Origin: Saccoglossus kowalevskii
Taxonomy: Eukaryota; Hemichordata; Enteropneusta; Harrimaniidae
DNA length: 20,069 bases
NCBI RefSeq assembly: GCF_000003605.2
Contig: NW_003137828.1
Coordinates: forward strand, 743,967-764,035
Reading direction: 5' to 3'
Below are positions 18,201-20,069 of the stretch, piece after piece. The notes below the pieces were generated by a model, which was given only the letters and a program-made list of their open reading frames with translations, was not told the DNA's origin and made no database searches. The position numbers were made by a program, and so were the translations under genes. The first letter of the stretch is position 1; each line of letters opens with the position of its first letter.

Positions 18201-20069
18201 CTCGTAGGTTGAGGGACTATGTGGAAACTTCAATGACAACCAGAATGACGATTTTCTACCACCGTCTGGAGGTTTTCCATTCGCCATGCCCGATCAGTTC
18301 GGCAACAGTTGGAAGGTAAGTTTATTTCCTGTTATATATTTTACCATACTGTGATATTTTTTTATCATTACAAATGCACTTTCTGTTAATAAACCCAGTG
18401 CCCGGTATCACGAATAAGCCAATCCCTACTAAAATGCACGGACGACTTTTGAGATGAAAAAAGAAATAGCCTGACAAGTAGTATCAAAACGGCCTTCTCG
18501 TTCTGCCAGGTACACTGTAAGGACTAGTATACAAGTATATAGTAAGTATACAAGTATATAGTAAGTACATGGTATAAGGTCAGGCCGTGCTCGTATTAAA
18601 CGACACGTGTCTATCAAGGATCTATACTTGAAAAGTACATAAAGAGATCGTTGCATCCACCTTGCACCACGAAGTGTAGTGTTATTCATCAACGCCAACA
18701 CGATGCGCACATTGTTTCAGTAACGGAATAATGAGTATTGTCATACAATTGTGTAATGCTATGATGTACCACTATTTTCTCTACAGATATTAAGCTATTG
18801 CCCAGATGCAGTGGTGATTCCAGATACTTGCTCCCTTCATCCTGCAAGAAAGTCATGGGCACGAAGGAAATGCAGTGTTATCAAGTCGGTTCTATTTAAA
18901 TCGTGTCACAGCGAAGTGCCTTACCATCCTTATTTGACAATGTGTGAATACGACTCGTGTGGTTGCGACATGGGAGGTGATTGTAACTGCCTTTGTACGG
19001 CCATCGCAGCATATGCCCAAGAATGTAACAGTCACGGCGTGCATGTCAGGTGGCGGAACCAAGAGCTCTGTCGTAAGTCAGATATGGAACGGAAACTTGT
19101 TGCATGTTGCTGCTCTCAGACTTAAGTGTTGCTGACGCAGCTCCAGGTTATTAGAGTGTAGTATGTTATTTAAGTTTTAGTTTCGGTGACCGAAAATAAT
19201 AAAATATATGAATCATAATCGAATGAATTTCTCTATCGATGTACATTTTCTCAAGTGTGGATTTTAGCAAAACTGAAGACTTAAAATAATCAATACGAGC
19301 CATTAAATTTTCTACAAATGTTCATATATGAATTTTATAAAACATAAAGATGTTAATATAAGATTCCCTCTCAACGTAACTGTACAACACTAAAATAAAT
19401 CTAAATTTAAATTATTTTGCAGCTATACAGTGTGAAAACAGTTTGGTTTACAGCGAATGCATCTCAGTCTGCAACAAGACGTGTGCGAACCATCATAGAA
19501 TTGGGGACGATTGGCAATGTACGGACACGTGTGTTGAAGGTTGTGCTTGCCCAGAAGATCTTCTCTGGGATGGCTATCGCTGTGTACCCGAATGCCCTGG
19601 GGGAGCCCCGACCCTCACTACCCCATTCAAGACAACGTTGCCGACTACCACGTTGCCGACTACCACGTTGCCGACCACCACCACGTTGCCGACCACCACC
19701 ACGTTGCCGACCACCACCACGTTGCCGACCACCACCACGCCTTGTAGTTGTTGCGAATGGACAGAATGGATTGATGATGAGCATGGTGAAAAGGTGGATT
19801 TTACAGCTCCTGGAGAATTTGAATTAATTGCCGAACTCCAAAACGAATACGAGATTTGTGAAAGCCCTGATGACATTGAGTGTAGATTAGCAATTCCTCC
19901 CCATCTATCGTATGATGAAACAGAACAGTCTGTTAGCTGTAATGTTAACCAGGGGCTAGCTTGTTTTCATGGTGATCAAAACATGTTTCCACCACTGTGC
20001 TATGACTATGAGGTGAGACTTTATTGTTGTACTACACCTTGCATATGTGAAGAAACTACAGCAGCAGCA
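107..20069 (+). CDS. Gel-forming mucin / VWF-like gene, internal part (18 exons, open at both ends)
   Basis: The exons join at 107..205, 938..1480, 1917..2074, 11228..11384, 11609..11840, 12319..12368, 12650..12978, 13449..13593, 13859..14032, 14281..14445, 14798..15035, 15480..15764, 15938..15984, 16674..16865, 17622..17821, 18208..18315, 18787..19072 and 19423..20069. Together they give 1,351 uninterrupted codons with compatible phases throughout. The domain order is linker, D1, D2, D' (TIL'-E'), D3, Thr/Pro segment, CysD (WxxW). This is the layout of secreted gel-forming mucins; VWF shares D1-D2-D'-D3 but lacks CysD. The product is expected to be secreted, disulfide-multimerised and O-glycosylated. 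There is no dibasic furin-type site between D2 and D', unlike VWF. Start codon, signal peptide and C-terminus lie outside the window. The superfamily call is very secure; which mucin it is orthologous to is not determined. Confidence 0.93.
206..937 (+). other. Intron 1 (732 bp)
   Basis: Bounded by GTAATG and CATGCAG. The content is AT-rich and unstructured. I found no convincing exon, repeat or element. Its right end contains a short open frame that merges with the VWD exon in another frame and is a shadow. Confidence 0.6.
938..1480 (+). CDS. Mucin exon 2: VWD domain of D1
   Basis: One exon holds the whole first VWD domain. It opens with Asp-Tyr-Cys and [12 protein letters not shown], then CTYILAADC, and near its end has [16 protein letters not shown], which carries the CGLCG signature and an acidic Ca-binding loop. 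The family consensus GDPHY is replaced here by GQDSY. The acceptor is CATGCAG and the donor C|GTAAGT, phase 1 at both ends. In the family this domain starts the propeptide that drives intersubunit assembly in the secretory pathway. Reading past the donor gives only a few residues before a stop. Confidence 0.93.
1481..1916 (+). other. Intron 2 (436 bp) with a small hairpin
   Basis: Bounded by GTAAGT and CAACAG. TGCCCCTCCCAA at 1707-1718 is matched in inverted orientation at 1750-1761 with one mismatch. This could form a 55-bp stem-loop or be a remnant of a small element. No target duplication was seen. Confidence 0.75.
1917..2074 (+). CDS. Mucin exon 3: start of C8 domain of D1
   Basis: The acceptor TTTTTGCAACAG is followed by 52 codons starting [12 protein letters not shown] and ending FSDCHH, the first half of a C8 domain. 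The donor CAT|GTACGT is phase 0. A second GT four bases later would shift the frame and is disfavoured. The rest of the C8 domain (VVDPLPY...CEKDVC) is not found until 11228, so this exon borders the 9.15-kb intron that holds the large insertion. Confidence 0.88.
2536..2540. repeat. Left target duplication ACAGA
   Basis: ACAGA directly abuts the left terminus and is repeated directly abutting the right terminus at 10957-10961. Five bases could match by chance, so this supports but does not prove a single insertion. Confidence 0.6.
2541..2933 (+). repeat. Left terminal inverted repeat of the 8.4-kb element
   Basis: The outer part is unique sequence (GGATTACTTTCGGAAATTCC and onwards). From about 2710 the inner part is T-rich with many TGGYCA/TGRCCA motifs in both orientations, including the 18-bp perfect palindrome TGGCCATTATAATGGCCA. 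The match to the right arm fades after TTCATGTCAC at 2916-2925. Confidence 0.85.
2994..3177. repeat. Overlapping short inverted repeats, possible small element
   Basis: TTTCACTGG at 2997-3005 is inverted at 3054-3062. ATACCTCGAT at 3042-3051 is inverted perfectly at 3168-3177, and the bases inside both ends continue as a gapped match (CCCCAGTG and GTGCCAGT). GAAT occurs near both outer sides of the second pair. This could be a 136-bp MITE remnant, but the duplication is too short to be firm. Confidence 0.4.
3529..3556. mobile_element. 28-bp palindromic micro-insertion with 7-bp target duplication
   Basis: CACAGTCCCTCTA and TAGAGGGACTGTG form perfect 13-bp inverted arms separated only by TT. 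ACGTAAA flanks it directly on both sides (3522-3528 and 3557-3563). The ends share CACAGTC-CTCTA with the 641-bp element at 7465-8105, which has the same duplication length. It looks like an element reduced to its two ends. Confidence 0.75.
3564..7457. other. Interior of the 8.4-kb element, left part: no gene seen
   Basis: About 3.9 kb of AT-rich sequence. Open frames are short and do not look like protein families. Small structures include TAACTGA/TCAGTTA arms near 4470-4488 and ATGGAAC/GTTCCAT arms near 4440-4466. I see no transposase, exon or RNA gene. Similarity of this interior to other genomic copies could not be judged. Confidence 0.6.
7465..8105. mobile_element. 641-bp non-autonomous DNA transposon with 17-bp TIRs and 7-bp TSD
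   Basis: CACAGTCACTCTACTAG at 7465-7481 is matched perfectly in inverted orientation at 8089-8105. ATTATAC abuts both outer ends (7458-7464 and 8106-8112). Extending to 8 bp breaks the duplication, so 7 bp is the true length here. The interior has only frames under 80 codons and no transposase domain. Base composition is somewhat less AT-rich than the surroundings. Families with duplications of 6-8 bp (hAT, P, Dada) are candidates; I cannot choose among them. It is nested in the 8.4-kb element. Confidence 0.85.
8306..8327. mobile_element. 22-bp diverged micro-insertion with 7-bp target duplication
   Basis: CACAGTCCTTAGAGAGACTTTG is flanked on both sides by ACCAAGT (8299-8305 and 8328-8334). 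Aligned to the 28-bp micro-insertion it lacks six central bases and has two substitutions, so it appears to be a decayed relative. Confidence 0.7.
8347..8504. mobile_element. 158-bp MITE-like element with TTAAAGGGG ends
   Basis: TTAAAGGGGAACC at 8347-8359 is inverted at 8492-8504 with one mismatch. Inside, TCCCATGGATT (8366-8376) pairs with AATCATGGGA (8386-8395). GCTAA lies close to both outer sides but is offset by three bases on the left, so the target duplication is uncertain. Confidence 0.55.
8646..8677. repeat. (AAAC)n microsatellite
   Basis: Five consecutive CAAA-type units with AATA variants at each end. It creates spurious long frames with NKQT- and CLFV-type repeats on the two strands. 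Confidence 0.9.
8940..9260. other. Locally GC/CpG-richer block, function unknown
   Basis: This block stands out from its AT-rich setting. It has a 16-bp perfect palindrome GCATGCGCGCGCATGC (8959-8974), an 8-bp stem CGACTTCT/AGAAGTCG (8990-9007), and several CpGs around 9180-9210. On the minus strand a TATAAAA (about 9145-9151) lies some 20 bp before an ATG in a frame ending near 8926. That protein shows no family features. It may be a fragment of another element, a captured sequence or chance. Confidence 0.35.
9261..10557. other. Interior of the 8.4-kb element, right part: repeats only
   Basis: AT-rich and without a supported gene. At 9872-9945 the phrases TTTATGTGACTTTT and GTGACTTTTTGGAGTAAC occur twice each in a local direct-repeat cluster. 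An 11-C run lies at 9486-9496. TGTAGCATGAACACTA near 9300 also occurs near 4602. Confidence 0.5.
10558..10956 (-). repeat. Right terminal inverted repeat of the 8.4-kb element
   Basis: Reverse complement of the left arm, with the same order of landmarks: GTGACATGAA, a cluster of TGGTCA/TGACCA motifs, AGAAGTGACTTTTTTAAAGG, then CCGAAAGTAATCCAGACGCT and the terminal GTT. Small indels and scattered substitutions separate the arms. Confidence 0.85.
11228..11384 (+). CDS. Mucin exon 4: second half of C8 domain of D1
   Basis: The acceptor is GATTTAAAG|GTG, with a weak polypyrimidine tract. The translation begins [18 protein letters not shown] and ends [11 protein letters not shown]. Joined to CHH of the previous exon it gives the C8 spacing CHxxVDPxPY with no gap, which is good evidence that the two exons are spliced across about 9 kb. 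The segment [17 protein letters not shown] is the usual C8 helix region. The donor TGCG|GTGGGT is phase 1. Confidence 0.88.
11609..11840 (+). CDS. Mucin exon 5: TIL domain of D1
   Basis: The acceptor TTCCCTTACAG is strong. The product starts [20 protein letters not shown], followed by the trypsin-inhibitor-like cysteine pattern [19 protein letters not shown] and a CPCDYHG segment. The exon ends inside a Cys codon at GAATG|GTACGT (phase 2). In D assemblies TIL packs against C8 and VWD. The same exon boundary recurs in the D2 and D' TIL exons. Confidence 0.92.
11841..12318 (+). other. Intron 5 (478 bp)
   Basis: Bounded by GTACGT and TTTCAG; contains a long C run near 12140. No other structure was seen. 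Confidence 0.75.
12319..12368 (+). CDS. Mucin exon 6: short E module of D1
   Basis: This is a 50-bp exon between TTCTCATTTCAG and GAAG|GTGAGT. It completes the split Cys codon and encodes [17 protein letters not shown], matching the C-x-C-x-x-G-x-W-x-C pattern of the small E module after TIL. It enters at phase 2 and leaves at phase 1. It is too short for ORF callers and was recognised by splice signals, phase and cysteine pattern. Confidence 0.88.
12650..12978 (+). CDS. Mucin exon 7: first part of VWD domain of D2
   Basis: The acceptor is TTTTTTATAG. The product opens [16 protein letters not shown] and continues with [10 protein letters not shown] and [12 protein letters not shown], the N-terminal half of a VWD domain. 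The GDPH motif, known as an acid-labile Asp-Pro site in mucin D4 domains, is present. The donor TTGAAG|GTACGA is phase 0, giving SSMYLK at the end. The downstream bases stay open briefly but lose similarity to VWD. Confidence 0.92.
12979..13448 (+). other. Intron 7 (470 bp)
   Basis: Bounded by GTACGA and TTGTAG; it splits the D2 VWD domain at phase 0. Nothing else was recognised. Confidence 0.8.
13449..13593 (+). CDS. Mucin exon 8: second part of VWD domain of D2
   Basis: The acceptor is GATTTTTGTAG. The translation [20 protein letters not shown] is followed by [20 protein letters not shown]. This is the typical C-terminal half of VWD, with the CGLCG signature and acidic Ca-binding loop. An N-glycosylation sequon (NQT) directly precedes CGLCG. 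The donor GATG|GTAAGA is phase 1. Confidence 0.93.
13859..14032 (+). CDS. Mucin exon 9: end of VWD and start of C8 of D2
   Basis: The acceptor is TATATTGCAG. The translation begins [20 protein letters not shown] and ends SDDTFS. It contains the FGNxFK segment that closes VWD and the C...C...A..ICGRL start of the C8 domain. The donor TTTTCAG|GTAAGT leaves phase 1. The C8 domain continues directly in the next exon with [15 protein letters not shown]. Confidence 0.92.
14281..14445 (+). CDS. Mucin exon 10: C8 domain of D2
   Basis: The acceptor is GTTGCCTTTCAG. The exon encodes [20 protein letters not shown], then [18 protein letters not shown] and [13 protein letters not shown], a canonical C8 second half with all expected cysteines visible. 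The donor GCA|GTAAGT is phase 1. The intron inside C8 lies just before ACH here, but after CHH in D1. Confidence 0.94.
14446..14797 (+). other. Intron 10 (352 bp)
   Basis: Bounded by GTAAGT and CATACAG, between C8 and TIL of D2. No repeat or exon was seen. Confidence 0.8.
14798..15035 (+). CDS. Mucin exon 11: TIL domain of D2
   Basis: The acceptor is TTTCCCATACAG. The product [20 protein letters not shown] is followed by [20 protein letters not shown] and ECPCEYSG, the complete TIL cysteine pattern. It ends inside a Cys codon at TACTG|GTAAGT (phase 2), the same split found at the end of the D1 TIL exon. Confidence 0.93.
15036..15479 (+). other. Intron 11 (444 bp)
   Basis: Bounded by GTAAGT and CATTTAG; splits a Cys codon at phase 2. 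Nothing further was seen. Confidence 0.8.
15480..15764 (+). CDS. Mucin exon 12: E module of D2 fused with TIL' of D'
   Basis: The acceptor is TTTTTCATTTAG. The exon starts with the E-type segment [15 protein letters not shown] and runs straight into a second TIL domain ([19 protein letters not shown] ... GCFRGCQCD ... [11 protein letters not shown]) with no intron. Two consecutive TIL units without a VWD between them mark the D2/D' boundary of VWF and gel-forming mucins. No RxxR furin site is present there. The donor AATG|GTTCGT is weak outside GT, but phase 2 fits the next exon exactly. Confidence 0.9.
15938..15984 (+). CDS. Mucin exon 13: short E' module of D'
   Basis: This is a 47-bp exon between TTTAATTTCAG and CCAG|GTAATT. 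It completes the split Cys codon and encodes [16 protein letters not shown], the C-x-C-x-x-G-x-W-x-C E-module pattern. It enters at phase 2 and leaves at phase 1, like the 50-bp E exon of D1. Confidence 0.87.
15985..16673 (+). other. Intron 13 (689 bp) with a small hairpin
   Basis: Separates D' from D3. AACGCC and GGCGTT at 16325-16346 enclose the palindrome CATAGCTATG, giving a compact stem. No other feature was seen. Confidence 0.75.
16674..16865 (+). CDS. Mucin exon 14: first part of VWD domain of D3
   Basis: The acceptor is TTATGTTTAG. The translation [20 protein letters not shown] leads to [17 protein letters not shown] and [16 protein letters not shown]. It is clearly VWD, with GDPHY and the CGTxxVTC pair. 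The cysteine normally found shortly after CEYVL is missing. The donor ATAG|GTACGT is phase 1. Confidence 0.92.
16866..17621 (+). other. Intron 14 (756 bp)
   Basis: Bounded by GTACGT and TTGTAG, within the D3 VWD domain. No further exon with compatible phase and VWD-like sequence was found inside, although the coding sequence just after it is atypical. Confidence 0.7.
17622..17821 (+). CDS. Mucin exon 15: middle of VWD domain of D3, with GC donor
   Basis: The acceptor is CTTAATTGTAG. The exon encodes [20 protein letters not shown] and [20 protein letters not shown], the middle beta strands of VWD, and ends GK. The only donor that fits the next exon is AAAG|GCGAGT (17822), a GC donor. Nearby GT sites either cut out VWD sequence with the wrong phase or create an immediate stop. 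If the intron were retained, translation would stop at 17866. The first half ([17 protein letters not shown]) is less typical of the family. Confidence 0.85.
17822..18207 (+). other. Intron 15 (386 bp), GC-AG type
   Basis: Starts AAAG|GCGAGT and ends CCTCGTAG. Splicing here joins LHKGK to VEGLCGNF, the expected VWD sequence, at phase 0. The strong pairing of AAAG and GAGT with U1 around the GC is typical of functional GC donors. Confidence 0.82.
18208..18315 (+). CDS. Mucin exon 16: end of VWD domain of D3
   Basis: The acceptor is ACCTCGTAG. The translation [20 protein letters not shown] ends with QFGNSWK. The Ca-binding loop (NDNQNDD) and FGNSWK are canonical. The usual CGLCG reads EGLCG, so its first cysteine is lost. 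The donor GGAAG|GTAAGT is phase 0, and so is the entry. Length is 108 bp. Confidence 0.92.
18316..18786 (+). other. Intron 16 (471 bp)
   Basis: Bounded by GTAAGT and CTACAG. It contains a 19-bp tandem duplication at 18526-18563. Confidence 0.8.
18526..18563. repeat. 19-bp tandem duplication
   Basis: AGTATACAAGTATATAGTA occurs twice back to back, followed by the start of a third copy (AGTA). Intronic, probably a slippage product. Confidence 0.9.
18787..19072 (+). CDS. Mucin exon 17: C8 domain of D3
   Basis: The acceptor is TTTTCTCTACAG. It encodes a full C8 domain in one exon: [45 protein letters not shown] and [10 protein letters not shown], ending RWRNQELC. These motifs closely resemble the D3 C8 of vertebrate MUC5AC-type mucins. 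The YDSC cysteine sits where VWF and MUC2 form an intersubunit disulfide. The donor CTGTC|GTAAGT is phase 1. Confidence 0.94.
19073..19422 (+). other. Intron 17 (350 bp)
   Basis: Bounded by GTAAGT and TTTTGCAG, between C8 and TIL of D3. AT-rich, nothing else recognised. Confidence 0.8.
19423..20069 (+). CDS. Mucin exon 18: TIL of D3, Thr/Pro segment and CysD domain (runs off window)
   Basis: The acceptor is TTATTTTGCAG. The exon starts [20 protein letters not shown] with a TIL pattern up to GYRCVPEC. It then has a Thr/Pro tract of six TLPTT-type repeats (19635-19736), then [14 protein letters not shown], the CxWTxW start of a CysD/WxxW domain. That domain ends near [12 protein letters not shown] (20042), followed by EETTAAA, probably the start of a further mucin segment. 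WxxW is a known C-mannosylation motif, and CysD modulates mucin gel cross-linking. An NKT sequon lies in the TIL. The reading frame is still open at the last base. Confidence 0.93.
19635..19736 (+). repeat. Coding minisatellite of the mucin Thr/Pro segment
   Basis: Two 15-bp units (ACGTTGCCGACTACC) are followed by four 18-bp units (ACGTTGCCGACCACCACC), all in frame. They encode TLPTT and TLPTTT. Thr is the O-glycan acceptor. The four 18-bp units are identical at DNA level, pointing to recent expansion. Confidence 0.95.

Noticed and set aside
19464..19876. Minus-strand and alternate plus-strand frames across the Thr/Pro repeat (GGGRQR, VVVGNV, ADHHHV)
   Set aside because: Shadows of an 18-bp repeat that lacks stops in several frames; the sense frame is fixed by TIL and CysD on either side.
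20011..20018. Good-looking donor GAG|GTGAGA in the CysD exon
   Set aside because: Reading through gives [12 protein letters not shown], the expected end of CysD, so the site is probably not used.
1..20069. CRISPR array, operons, ribosome-binding sites, rRNA
   Set aside because: The window is spliced eukaryotic DNA; none of these was seen.

Overview
The window is nuclear DNA from an animal. It carries 18 consecutive plus-strand exons of one intron-rich gene. Seventeen of the 18 internal junctions are bounded by GT...AG and one by GC...AG. All junctions keep phase, giving 1,351 continuous codons across about 4.05 kb of exon. The AT-rich introns (mostly 170-760 bp) and the mobile DNA suggest an invertebrate deuterostome or another aquatic invertebrate. 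The species cannot be fixed from the sequence alone.

The gene is a secreted gel-forming mucin of the MUC2/MUC5AC/MUC5B/VWF superfamily. Reading left to right, the window holds a Pro/Thr-containing linker (107-205), then assembly D1 (VWD, C8, TIL, E; 938-12368), then D2 (VWD, C8, TIL, E; 12650 to about 15530). D' (TIL', E'; about 15535-15984) and D3 (VWD, C8, TIL; 16674 to about 19600) follow. A short Thr/Pro mucin segment (about 19605-19742) and a CysD/WxxW domain (19743-20042) run to the right edge. The gene is open at both ends: signal peptide, start codon, main mucin repeats and C-terminus lie outside. In this family D1-D2 act as a propeptide that assembles the multimer, D'-D3 link subunits by disulfides, the Thr/Pro segment carries O-glycans, and CysD modulates gel cross-linking.

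Between the two exons that encode the C8 domain of D1 lies a 9,153-bp intron. An 8,416-bp insertion (2541-10956) accounts for nearly all of it. The insertion has inverted arms of about 395 bp and the direct repeat ACAGA at both outer edges. Without it the intron would be about 732 bp, like its neighbours. I see no transposase in it. It contains smaller nested insertions: a 641-bp element with perfect 17-bp inverted ends and a 7-bp target duplication, two tiny palindromic insertions (28 and 22 bp) whose ends resemble that element and which also have perfect 7-bp duplications, and a 158-bp MITE-like element. These micro-insertions are the most unusual thing in the window.

Other points are a GC-AG intron in D3, the apparent joint loss of two VWD cysteines in D3, and repeated intron placement among the D assemblies that suggests cassette duplication. 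No tRNA, rRNA, CRISPR or bacterial-type feature was found.
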